This document shows, in pieces, positions 23,558-35,387 of a stretch of 64,000 bases of DNA. Both the position numbers and the translations under genes were made by a program. The stretch is from Bugula neritina (Eukaryota > Bryozoa > Gymnolaemata > Cheilostomatida > Bugulidae). The notes beneath the pieces are model-generated. The model saw only the letters and a list, made by a program, of their open reading frames with translations. It was not told the origin of the DNA and did not search any database. Where the stretch lies: contig OZ037768.1 of assembly GCA_964035545.1 (NCBI GenBank), forward strand, positions 9,911,241-9,975,240. The letters run 5' to 3'. Within the stretch, counting starts at the first letter, position 1; each line of letters opens with the position of its first letter.

Positions 23558-24009
23558 TGTATTGGTATGCCACCCAGAAGTATTGGCAGGCAGCCAATCA
23601 TTAAAGCTTTCAAGCTTCAAAAGCTTTCACCAAAGCTACTATTAGCTGGCAGAGCTAGTTCATTCACTGTACTGCATGAGTCAGTGTATCATGATCAAAC
23701 CGCCATATTTACACACTTTGTATGAACAAACTATCGGTTTCGGTATTGTGATGGCTAAGATTTTTATCCACGCATCAATATTGTAAGTTTATTAGAATTA
23801 CAATAGTTCATGTCAATTTTTTTGGTTCTGTAATATTCATAGTGTTCCTCTGAATTTTGATTTATATTGTGACTACTTATTTATACAATTTCTAATGTTT
23901 CCCATTTTATAGGGTACGATTTGACAGTTAATAAACTCGAAAACCTGTTGCCAAGTTGGCTAGTAGTTAAAGCATATCTTGCAACCAGACACAAACACAA
24001 ACCGATACA
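23558..24009 (+). repeat. 3' LTR of BEL/Pao element
   Basis: 452 bp, same ends and length as the 5' LTR, apparently identical; followed by the CTCTC target duplication (24010-24014). Carries the AATAAA that would end the element transcript. Confidence 0.94.
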
Positions 24010-24014
24010 CTCTC

Positions 24015-25833
24015 ACATGCTGCTTGGACATATATTGGTGTCAAGATAAGAGGTAGTTTAAGCTAAAGGGTGGGCAATTGCAGTTTAAAGGTCAATCTTG
24101 TAATCTATGGTGTCCTCAAGACATAATAGCTGGCTAATAGCGACTTTAGTCTACTGCAACTATATACATTTTATTGACAGATTAGCAATATATTTTGAAG
24201 TTGTCTCCCTTCAACTTTGAAGTTCAATGTCCATGTTGCACATTAGCCTAACTTTTAAAAAAAAAATTATTTTTACTACCAGCATAAAGCAGTTTGACTA
24301 AAATACATATTTTGGCTCGGCAACTGATCATAGATAGCTTGGCTCTATTTCTATCAACGTCTGTTATTTATGTGAAAACAAGTTTATTGTGACTTCAAAT
24401 ACAGATTTCTCTAATGAGCAAATGGCTGGTTTACAGGGAATCATTATAAGAGCATTTTCGTTCTCATAAAAGATACATGGGCTATTTAAAAGTCAACAAT
24501 TTACTTCAGGTAAATCTATGGTTACCTACGGCATTAAAGTTAAACAGATAGATGTGATATGATGGGGTGTCTACACCGCCCCCACCCGCTTAGCAAATAT
24601 ACAATTAGAGTGATAGATGTAGTAGGATGGAATCCTACCGAGTTTTGTTGATTTTTACATGTCTTCTAAAATGTTCACAATACATCACATGGGAAATTTT
24701 GTATATGCACGTACTACTTTAATTCATATTACATTTCTATGTGCATAATTAACTTTATGAATTAGAAAAGTAAATTCTAATTCATAAAGTTGTTATAGGC
24801 TTTTACAAGTACGCAACTATATTTTGTTCCAAGTTACGAGCAAGGTTAAAACTTCTCTGTTGAGTTTTTGGTTAGAAAATTTGAATTTCTTTCAAATACT
24901 TTAAAGAATGTGTGAGCAACATTTTAGGTAGTTGCAGCCTATTATGTACGAAACATAATCCCTATTTTCTGCTGCAATTGATATTATAGTACATGTTATT
25001 TTAAGCTGTAGAGTCATGAAAAAGTCTTTTGTAATTTTATCTAAAACATTTCATTGTGATTAAAATATAATTTTGCAAAACTTGCAAAACAGAAAAATTG
25101 ATCTCGGTTACTAAGTTGTAATTATCCAAAAGCTGCTTTTCAGCAAGAGCTGTGTCTACTGCCAGATTAAAGCATAAGAAGTTGCCTACCCATGCATTTA
25201 AGCAGCTGCATTTCGAATTCAAGTATTTAATATAAAATAAGCTAAAACTAGAATTTTGTCCATAAAGTTATATACAGAACTGAAAACAGTTGAGTCTAAG
25301 ATTTCAATACTAGACTCAGCAACATATTATTATCTTGAAGCACTAGTAGTATATACTATTCAGCAACATATTGATATTATACAGTAAATTACCATTATGG
25401 GACTACTATCTTAAGTGCATGGTTTATATTGGTAGAGTCTGTGCAGTTGTTAATATCGATTATAATGAGCTTCATCTACTCTAACATCAATATTACATCA
25501 ACACACTTCATTATCAGATGTCTTGAGATGAGGATTTTGCAACGTTAACTATAATAATTATCTCAGACTGATTTAAGAATGCTTGATTATATTATCAAGA
25601 TAAAAGCTTCACACACAGTGGTATCACGCTAGAACAACAGGGCAAATACGGTGACGCTGCAAGTAGGCGTATTGAAGCTATCAATCTACTCCTGCGTTGC
25701 TAATCACAAAGACGCAATAAAAATAGAAATTCAATATTCAACAGAAGATTTTATTTCATTAAATTCTGATCAAGACGTAAGCGCATTTGCCTCGGATTAT
25801 TAAAATGGCAACGCAAGATTAAAATTCAACACT
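24015..25833. other. intergenic; putative promoter region of the first MFS gene at its right end
   Basis: No gene recognised. A perfect 17-bp inverted repeat with a 7-bp loop lies at 24751-24791. 25600-25830 is less AT-rich than its surroundings and directly precedes the ATG at 25834, so it probably holds the promoter and 5'UTR of the downstream transporter. Confidence 0.5.
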
Positions 25834-28800
25834 ATGGGAGGTAACGTTGAAGATGCAGCTGGTGAAGCCAGGTGAATAAAATTATTCTGCTTCTTGTATG
25901 TTTAGCTATTTGAGTATGTCAAAGGTAATTTCTGAATAGGTTATAAAATTGGAAAATGTAGAATAAACAAGACATAACTGTGGTCTGTCACATTTTAATT
26001 GGCTTTAGACTAATAAATTGAGTTTATGTAGATTTTTGTTGCACTGTTTTGCAATTTTTTTGTCCTTTGATTTGGTTATTAAACTGGCTGTTTTTAAAAT
26101 CAATTGTAGATCTTTATTAACAAATGAAGAAGAAGCCAAAATATCATCAACTTACAAGATATTGAGAACTGTAACTTTGTTTTGGGTGTGGTTTTCTATT
26201 GTAAGTATGTTATATCTATACATATTTCCCATACAATTAATGTAAATTTACGTTTTTTGCTGTTGCTGTACATAACTTGTTTATTTATAATAACATTTTA
26301 ACTAAATAATAAAGAATAGAATAAACTATAACAGACAAATCTTTCTTTCTTTGCTGAAAATATCTTTAAAAAAAGCATTAAAGCAATAGATATTTCTTCA
26401 GTATACAGATACAGAAAATTATAAACGCTCTCTAATGTACTTCAATGTACATATTATATAGTTTGGTATAATGCTATTACTTGTATATAATATTCATGTT
26501 TGTATATATTTTGAACATAATTATAGTATTGGTGCAAGTAAACATAAAAAATATATGTGTATTTAAATAGTATGCTATCTAAATTCTAACCATCAAATAT
26601 TCAGGGGTGTTACTCTGAAATTACTGGTCCAGTTTTACCAGAATTGGTTATTCAGACTGGCTCTACGTATGATGTAGTTGCCAAGGCAGTATCTATGAGA
26701 GGCGGTGGGCATGCAGTTGGTGGAATTGTGGGTAAGCCTATCCAATTAGTCATTTAGTAATTATTAATTTGGTGTTACATGTGGCTTCCTATTGTCTAAA
26801 GGTAGATGTATGCAGTTTTTAATTAAAATGAAAATAATATGTATGCTTAATTCAGCAATCAATTTTAATTAGTTTGTTGATGAATATAATTGCCTGATAG
26901 CACTAAATGACATTTCATCTCTATATAGTGTTCTCTTCTATATCTGACACTCAAACTGGGAAAACTTAACTTTTCTTCTATATAGTGAACTAGTACCAGA
27001 TAATAGTAACTTTTGAGCTAGACTATATGCATGTTAGTATCTTAATTTCTTTCAAAAGTTTTAACTTTCTGTAAACTAAGCTTACTGTCAGTTCAACAGC
27101 TTTTCTATAAATGCTCAATGATTGGTGTCTACTTAAAAAAATTTAGCTAAGATTTTTATATATTTGCAATCACCGAAATGAAATATAGCTATATATTTAT
27201 TCCATTTCAGTGTTTTCAACATTCACAGCATCACATATTCTTAGTATTTACATATTCACAAAATCCACTACAAGAGATACCCTCAGTCTTGTCTGTTAAC
27301 TTCCTGACATACCCTTTGAATGCATTTATTTATTACATAATTCTTGTAGGTGGATTGACTGTGGACAGATGGTTCAAGCACATTGATATTTTAACAGCAG
27401 GGGTTATACTGCTTTATACTGCTGCCTCAGTAGGAGCAGCTTATGTACAGAATATTGTACTACTTTTTATAGTATTGCTTTCTCAAGGAACTCTGGAGAC
27501 GTGGATTCAAATAGGTATAATTGACATGTTCAACTATAACCCCTCATTACACTTTGCCGTATCGTAGGCCGTAACGTAAAATATCAGCCATTTTTACAAA
27601 TGTCTGAGCTTCCTGTATGGTGTTGCGGTACGTTAGGATCAAGCACTGCTTGATTCAAACAAGTTCTAGCGGCTCCTATTAAACAGCAAGACATTCACGT
27701 CAATTCATTGGATAGAAATGTCCAATGAGGTGTCATAGATCGTACCCAATAGCGCACTTTGAGAATTTCAGCTCGGACACATTAAAAATGGCTGACATTT
27801 TACGTTACACCTACGATACGGCAAAGTGTGAATGAGGAGTAAAAGTCATACAACTTTGCCTGCCTAACTTCATAGTTCATGATGTGTAATGTGTACAGCA
27901 GCTGCATATATGCTTTAACAAACTAAATGTGCTAAATGAAAGCTGTGACTTGGTAATTATGTATTAAAATATGACATGTCAACAGATTATGTGCTGAGAG
28001 TGAAATTATCATTTAATTCATGCAAACCCATTACTAATAGAGTTATGCTGTGCGGCATGAGCAGCAAAAGAATCTATTTTGAATGAATTAATTTAAACTG
28101 AAATGTTCTGAACAAAGTTGCAATGATTTAGCAGATTTGTTGAGTCTTTTAAAATAATTGTGAATTACTGCTTGAATATTTTATGATGGATAATGGTGAA
28201 AAATGCTAATCAATTTGTTTAGAAAGAAGAAATAACAGTTTTGTTGGTAATAACTAAAAAAATAACAAAATGAATGCTTCATCAAAACAAATATTACTCT
28301 ATAGTAAAACTTAGTTTAAACCGCGCATGAAAAGGGTAATAATTTTAAACTTTCTATTTATACACAAATTTATATTTTAGCTGGCAATAGAATTGCCTTA
28401 AATATTTGGAAGGAAAATTCAGCTGGACCACTCCAAGCCATAAACATAGGATACGGGTTTGGCAGCATTATAATACCCCAGCTAGCCGCTCCCTTCTTAA
28501 ACTCAAGATCATCTAGTGGAGTGATTCAAACAGGATATAACAGCTCTTGCAGAGTTAACACTTCCTTAGACGATCAGACAACCACATCTAAATTCTCAAC
28601 AGTGTCAGTCAACGAAGATAGGTTTATGCAGGGGTATGCGACTCCGAAATACCCGGCTAACTTTGTAACTCCGTATTGGATACTCTCAGCTATCAGCCTG
28701 TCACTAACCGTGATATTTGCATGCTACCATTTCTACGGAATAAGGACTGGTGTTGGCATCAACAGCAGTTCAAATCTGAAGACAGGCAACACCTCCCTGA

Positions 28801-29674
28801 GCTTTAGGCAATCATTATCCCCAAAGAGCTGTTCAGCTACAAAACCATTCTATGCAGCGCTTATCATTTGTGCTATCTTCTTTTACTATGTAATTTCTGT
28901 ACCTTTGTCCAGAGCATTTACAAAGTTCATCTTCTCCTATGCCAGAGATGGCCCATGTTTATCTGTTACCGAGTCAACACTTTTAGAGACTTCATACTTT
29001 GCTGCTTTAACGCTGGGAAGATTTTGTGCTTTTCTAATCTCATCCTTCATACACATTACATACGTCCTTCAGGTAAGATTGCATCGCATTACATGATCTG
29101 CTATGTAAACTATATAAAGTTTATATCAATTTACAATGTAAAGTTGTATGTCGCTAGTCTAAATGTTTTTTAACCAAGACCATAAATAAAATCGTAAGCA
29201 TAAATATAACTATGTTTATTAGAATGAAACGGAAACCACAAATAAAAACTCTAAGCATAAAAAATGTATCTATCAATAACAGTAATAACATCAGGTGTTT
29301 TCTCTTTTTTACAGATAACTGTTTTGGGATCGCTAGCCTCAGCTCTAGTGTTATTCTTTTATGCTGACAACATCACAGTGTTGTGGATTTTTTGTTCAAT
29401 TCTTGGCTTCTTTACTGGACCCATTATTCCGTCAGCTTTTGCCTGGGCTAATCGATATATTGAAGTTACATCCATAGCTCAAATTGTGCCGCAAATCGGG
29501 GCAGCTGTAGGAGATATTGCGATGCTTAGCTTGGTAGGCTTTAGCTACCAAAATTTCGGCCCTTATATTCTTTGGAGCTATCAACTTTTTCTATGCGCTG
29601 CTATCTGTGGCATATCTTGGATAATGATGATGCTGGGATGTTTACACGGGGACAGATTTCAAAGTGTAGAATAA
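25834..29674 (+). CDS. MFS transporter, MFSD4/NaGLT1-like (copy A), 6 exons
   Basis: Exons 25834-25871, 26110-26200, 26605-26731, 27350-27514, 28381-29072 and 29315-29674 join in phase to 490 codons plus stop. The protein has about 12 hydrophobic segments. After the first come GPVLPELVIQTGSTYD and SMRGGGHAVGG, then GGLTVDRW, which fits the MFS loop-2/3 signature (G-x-x-x-D-R). A long polar segment with N-glycosylation sites (NSSC, NTS) follows PQLAAPFLNS, and the second half has SVTESTLLETSYFAALTLGR and GFFTGPIIPSAFAWANRYIE. These fit the MFSD4 / sodium-dependent glucose transporter 1 group, plasma-membrane hexose carriers; the substrate here is inferred from family only. Start chosen because exon 1 gives an in-frame ATG with donor GTGAAT in the phase needed by exon 2, and because copy B has the same plan. 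AATAAA follows at 29713. Confidence 0.87.
27540..27839. mobile_element. 300-bp Harbinger-like MITE with TAA target duplication
   Basis: Long terminal inverted repeats of about 70 bp: CCCCTCATT.ACACTTTGCC and GTATCGTAGG at the left, their complements at the right, continuing through AACGTAAAAT.TCAGCCATTTTT to GCTCGGACA. TAA at 27537-27539 is repeated at 27840-27842. No coding capacity. It lies in intron 4 of transporter copy A. TIR sequence differs from the 11.37-kb element. Confidence 0.85.
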
Positions 29675-29712
29675 TATATTAATTTAAATCCATATTGTCA
29701 AAATAGCGCAAC

Positions 29713-29718
29713 AATAAA
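29713..29718 (+). terminator. polyadenylation signal of MFS copy A
   Basis: AATAAA 39 bp after the stop codon, on the coding strand. Confidence 0.6.
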
Positions 29719-31009
29719 CTATGTGGCCAGTTGTTTATAAGCTTCATTATTTATTGAGTTTTTATAATTATGTTTCCTCTTATAATATAAGCCTTTAGTT
29801 AGCTTATTTAATGTTATATTGCATGTTTGGTACCAAAATATATAACACTAAAAAGTTTCATTCTAAGAAGTATTTAAAATAAGAATTATTCGTCATATTG
29901 GTATACTATAAACCTATTAAGCTGATGCATACAAAGTAAGCATTTGTTTAAGCAAGGAATTTGATCTTAGTTTTCAACATTATATACTAATTAACACATC
30001 TAGAACTGTTTTGTTGTGCAACTTTATAGTAAGATCATTACAATCATTATCAGTTCTTAAGAAAACAATGATGAGGTAAAAACTTAAAGGAAAATAGTCT
30101 GCAATAAATTTGTGTACAATTATGAATTGATTAGGCTGCAGTGTGGATAACATTTACAATATATGGTTATTTTCTACTGCACTTTACTGCAAATGGGTAT
30201 AATATACTGAATTACGCTAATTTGAGTTTGTGTTTATGTTGGATATGGGTATCTGAAATATTATTAACACCACTTTACATGTTTGAACAAGAGCTTTATT
30301 GCATATTATATTTAAACAGGTCAACATTTACATCTGAAAGCTCAGAAAAGTGTAATTCGTTTTTGGCTACATATTTAAAAATACAGTTTTACTTAAATCA
30401 AGGTTATTTTGAGCTTAAAATATGAGTCAACTACACAAAGCATATAAATAGTGTATTATAATTAGTTTGTCACAAAACTTTTGCCAGATTCGTATAATTA
30501 TGCTGCTTTATTCTACTCAACAATTATAATTTAAAGAATTTATTTGGCCATTCAAAATCAGTATGTCGGACTGGGAGAAGACAAGGGAAAGCGATTGCTT
30601 CAAGTTTAGACCATCATAATACTATTATTTATTAAAATTGCAAGCTCTAATAAATTTTTTTAGAGATAGTTTTTTGTAAAAGTTATGTATTTATGTTGTA
30701 TTTAGCATCTGAATTTAAATGCTGTATAACTTTAGGCTTGTGATATGCATGTCCTGATTGAAATTATGCTGAGGCATATTAAAGACTTTAATACAACACA
30801 GATTCTTTGGATGTTTGCTGCTGTTAATTGCTTATAGTGAATGACTATATATACTAAAGCTCTGTGCCCACTACCACATGGATGTCACTCTCTTTGAGAG
30901 AACTTTACAGCTGTCTATTAGTTAGGCACCAGGAGTTGTATAAATTAAAAGATTTTTACAGCTACTAAACTTTTCTCATTTTAATTTTTTTTAGTGAGAA
31001 CATATTGCA
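29719..31009. other. intergenic between MFS copies
   Basis: No gene recognised. A pyrimidine-rich acceptor-like TTTTTTTTAG ends at 30994, 16 bp before the ATG of copy B, so copy B may have a 5'UTR intron lying in this stretch. Confidence 0.5.
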
Positions 31010-34000
31010 ATGGAAAGTGAAGCTCAAGATGAAAATAGGTGAGGGAATGAATGTAACTAAACGTTCTATAGCAGCTATATTATAAAGTTATGATCAGTTT
31101 TGAACTTGCATAAGTAAGTGGGATATAATATAACTCAAGTTATGGTGTTTTGTATGCTAAAAGAGAAAATAATTTTTTCAGTATATGATGCATATTTGTA
31201 GAAAATCGTGGGTTACTTTTTCAGCATTGTTCTACCCATTTCTTTATTAGCACTTCAGTTTCAGAAAATCTACTTGGTGCCTACATTTATTTCGTTTTAA
31301 AACTGGTACAGTAAGCCCAAACAAGTACAAGCCAAAATTTACAAATATAAGGATCAAAGCACATAATCAAATTACCTGTGTTATACAAATATTGTCACCC
31401 CAAATTGGTTGTATATATTAGAGGTTTAGGAGGGTAAACTCACTTTTTGTATAGTTATAGCAACAAAATATTAATAATTTTACAATAAAATGTCCAAGCA
31501 AGCAAAATTACAAAACTATACAAAGTATGAAGGGGAACAATTTAACATATATATTTATTATTACATTAATTTAAACCAAACTAATTAAAGTATAAATTTT
31601 GCAGGCCTTTGGTTGTGCCAAATAATGAAAGGAGTCTTTCTAAGTCATATAAATTAATACAAACTGCAGCTTTAGCATCTCTTTGGATATGTAAGGTAAG
31701 TCCGTATTACATGCACACTTTCATGCATTATTTTATGGGTAAATTAAGTTTGAGGCCAGTTACAGTTTATAAACACTTTTCTGCAATTTCAATTATAAAT
31801 AAAAAGTAGTCTATATGTTGTTATTTAAAACTATAAATAGATATGTACATAATATACATTAGTATTAGTTGTGAACAAATTCTTACTGACTTTCATTCAG
31901 GGGTGTTTTAATGAAATTATTGGTCCAGTATTACCAGAGCTGGTAATACAGACCAACTCTACGTACCACATGGTTGCTAAAGCTGTGTCTATGAGAGGAG
32001 TTGGACATGCTTTTGGTGCAGTTCTTGGTTAGTATTCTAAAGAATATGTGACTTATAACTGTTAAGGTTAGGCTTTTCAATTCTAATTAATATGCAAATA
32101 TACAATGTTGATTTTTAAGTCCTGTAACATCACTGATTCCTGCCTCTATCCATAAGTTCAGAGCTAAAATATTGTATAAAATTTTCTAATTCTATTAATG
32201 TTATGCTTACAAACTGTTTATAGTTGATGCATTTTATTTTTAGGTGGCCTAACAGTGGATCGATGGTTTAAACATGTAGAGATTATCATATCCTGTAGCC
32301 TACTTCTGTATGCAGCAGTCTCAGTAGCCATAGCCTACACACAAACAATTCCATTACTCTTCAGTGTTCTTTTAGGTCAAGGAGCTTTCGAGACAGTTAT
32401 TAACATAGGTGTGAATTCATTCAAGGCAATCTTAACACTATACGTACAATGCTATTACTTGACTTAATTATAAGCCTTTGAAACTATGCCACAGCTGAAT
32501 GTTGAAGCTGTCATTAAAATTAAAATTTGCTGTGGTTTGACTGGTTTAGGTCTTAAACTACTACGTTGGTGTGTTCAGTTAAACAAGAAAAACCCAATCT
32601 GTTAATTTTAGTCATATGATAATAATTCCTTAAGTCCTGATTGAGGTACCATGTCATTTTTGAGCGATCACCATTTTTAGTGGAAGTACAGTTGTCATCT
32701 CATCATTATCAGTAACTAGCACCAAAATATTATATGACAATATAATGCCATTATTGGTACAGCCAACTCTTTACTCTGCAATTATGCTTTTGAAACTAAA
32801 AGAATAATAATTTAGAAAGTGTTTTTACAAACTTAAGTAGTCTAAATGGTTGATATGTTGTAACATCTGTTTAACTATGAAAAAGTAAATGACATGATGT
32901 TCAGACTATACTCTTACAATAGCGCTAGACTCTTGGTGAATAACATAACGTTAAAGTAATTGTCTTCAATACTTTGACCTGTCAGATTGTGTTAAGTGTT
33001 CAGTTTCCATCAGCATGTTTCTTTTCAACACTCAATTCTCCTACGTTTCAGAAAATCTCCTTAGTTGTTGTGCCAAGCAGCCAATGGCAGCTCCACTTCA
33101 CTTACAATTGTTATGTGAGCTTTACTAATTATATCTCCAATCTTATGTTTTCAAGCTGGAACCAGGATGATTTTAAACTCCTGGAAAGAAAATTCGGAAC
33201 CTCCTCTTCAGCTACTGAGTGCAGGATATGGGTTTGGTAGCATGCTAGCCCCTCAGCTAGTCACACCCTTCTTGGATCCAAAGTTATCCAGCGGTGTAAT
33301 TCAAACAGACTATCACAGTTTGTGTAGCAGAGGTGACAATTCCGACAATACAACAGCCACTACAGCTCAATACAGCAACAACACTTCTAGGTTCTTTATA
33401 AAAGCAACTGCTGCAACGTACCCAGCTAGTTTTGTGACCTCCTATTGGATTCTTACAGGTTTTGGGTTGTTTATATCTGCAGTATTTCTATATTTCTACA
33501 TCTACAGTAGACTAACTGTTGACAGAATGACAGCTTGCTACAACAGGAAAAGAGCTATAAGCTGGAACAATTTGAGAAAATCTCTGCTACCTCGAAGTTG
33601 CTCACCTGACAAACCCTTTCTAGCTATGCTAATCATGGCTGCAATGTTCTTTTATTATGCCTTTGGAGTACCCATGTCGAGGGTGTTAGCCAAGTTTTTA
33701 TTTTCCTACGCTAGAGATGGGCCATGCTTCTCTGTCAAAGAGTCCACGCTTTTGGAGACAGCTTATTTTGCTGCCTATACCGGTGGCAGAGTGTTTGCCT
33801 TTTTCATATCAACATATCTTCACACAAAATACATGATACAGGTAACTTCAACTTCTAGAATTATTAGTCATTGGTAGTGAATGTATAATTGCAGTATGTG
33901 TTTTTATATTTATTTGTACTTCAACAAATAACCTTTTACATTTGTTTTATTAAAAATAATTTCCCACAAGTTTGATGAATTAAAATTTTATGTGATACTT

Positions 34001-34369
34001 TTGTAGATATGTGTCCTAGGAGCATCTGCTACATCTTTGATATTATTCTTTTTCTATTCCAATCACACCATCTTGTGGATTTTCTGTTCAGCTCTTGGTT
34101 TCTTCACAGGACCAGTAATTCAGGCATTGTACAGCCTGACTAACCATTATATTGAAGTTACTGCTCCAGCTATGATTTTTCCAAATGTTGGTGCTGCTGT
34201 AGGGAACCTAATATTTTTCTCTTCTGTTGGCTACAGTTATGAGTACTATGGTCCATACTCTCTCTGGAACTACCAACTCTCCCTTTGTGTTGCTGTCTGC
34301 TTTATATCATGGATATTACTCGCACTTGGATTTTTGCATGGTGAAAGATATTTGGATAACGTTCAGTAG
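31010..34369 (+). CDS. MFS transporter, MFSD4/NaGLT1-like (copy B), 6 exons
   Basis: Exons 31010-31038, 31605-31695, 31901-32027, 32244-32408, 33156-33841 and 34007-34369 join to 486 codons plus stop. Exons 2, 3 and 4 have exactly the lengths of copy A (91, 127, 165 nt) with the same phases; exons 5 and 6 differ by 6 and 3 nt. The protein parallels copy A: GPVLPELVIQTNSTY, SMRGVGHAFG, GGLTVDRWFKH, SYARDGPCFSVKESTLLETAYFAAYTGGR, GFFTGPVIQALYSLTNHYIE. So it is a tandem duplicate with about 12 membrane segments and a glycosylatable, more diverged polar segment (NSDNTT-like). Likely a plasma-membrane sugar carrier by family. The start ATG gives MESEAQDEN with donor GTGAGG. AATAAA lies at 34454. 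It converges on SNX1/2, about 1 kb away. Confidence 0.87.
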
Positions 34370-34453
34370 TAAAATTACAGAGTTGAAACAGTTTTTGAGA
34401 TTAAAACTTGTTGTATGTTTCCAATAATTGTAAACCAAAGCTTGCTGTTCTAT

Positions 34454-34459
34454 AATAAA
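34454..34459 (+). terminator. polyadenylation signal of MFS copy B
   Basis: AATAAA 85 bp after the stop codon on the coding strand. Confidence 0.55.
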
Positions 34460-35387
34460 ATGAGCACTACTCTTTATTAAATCGTGCTGATTTTAGTGCA
34501 TGTAGGCTATACAAAAGAGCAAGAAACTTTATATATATGAAACTTATTTGTCGTTTAAAACTTTGCAACCTGTAAACAACTAAAGCTCAACATTTTGTAG
34601 GTTTTAATTATTATTCCAGAAATTTATTTTGTATGATAACTTTGACTTCTGGAGTAGACAATACTTTTTAGTCACTTTTTCAAGACTGTTGGAATTTTCT
34701 GAAATTGGTACACCTTATTTAAAAGATGTAGCTGACTACAGATTGTAGTGACAGATCAGTGATATTATGAGCAGCTATTGGTCCACAGTAAGCAGCCATC
34801 TTGGATATACAGTGACAATTGTGTGATTGACTAGACGCCAGAACCTAACTAAGATTGCTGTAACAATACCTCTGTGGGGACCTAGACTTTCATATTTCTG
34901 TAAAATTTACTTGCCAACAACACTGTTTAAGCTTAACATTAATGTAAAATCTTATAACATCAGTTTTCTATGCTTATTTATACATGACTTGAAACAGTAT
35001 CACAATATATCGTGCTAATTTATTTTTATATGCAGTCATTTTTGTCACTTTCCAGTATAGTTATTCTAAAATTGAATTAGAAATTTTCAAGTTATATATT
35101 AAGACATTTGTTTTGATAATAGTAGAAATGTATATAAATAATAAATGATGGACCTAAATTATGCTTCTAGTTACAAGTTACATTCTGTACATGTAGTATG
35201 TACGGGCACTGAGCACTTAGGCAACATGTAATCCAACTCACTGCTAACAAAATTCCTTCAATTTATACATCATATTAGAAAACAAAGTCCGAAACTCAAA
35301 TCAACAAATGAAGTGCTTAGTTAATCAATAAAAGTTGTGTTTGCAGCTGATGCCTGGGCCTGGAATGGGTAAACAGTAGTTGTCTTC
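34460..35387. other. intergenic / 3'UTRs of convergent genes
   Basis: No gene seen. It lies between the 3' ends of MFS copy B (plus) and SNX1/2 (minus), so much of it is probably SNX 3'UTR. Confidence 0.5.

Larger units (their letters stand above)
17831..24009 (+). mobile_element. BEL/Pao LTR retrotransposon, 6179 bp, RT domain absent
   Basis: Two 452-bp LTRs (17831-18282 and 23558-24009) start TGTATTGG and end CCGATACA (TG...CA) and look identical by eye. CTCTC is duplicated at 17826-17830 and 24010-24014, a 5-bp target duplication. One ORF (18305-23248) encodes Gag, protease, the end of RNase H and integrase of BEL/Pao type, with the reverse transcriptase missing. Identical LTRs mean a recent insertion (each LTR pair is identical at integration). 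No usual TGG-starting primer binding site follows the 5' LTR, and no polypurine run precedes the 3' LTR. Confidence 0.93.
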
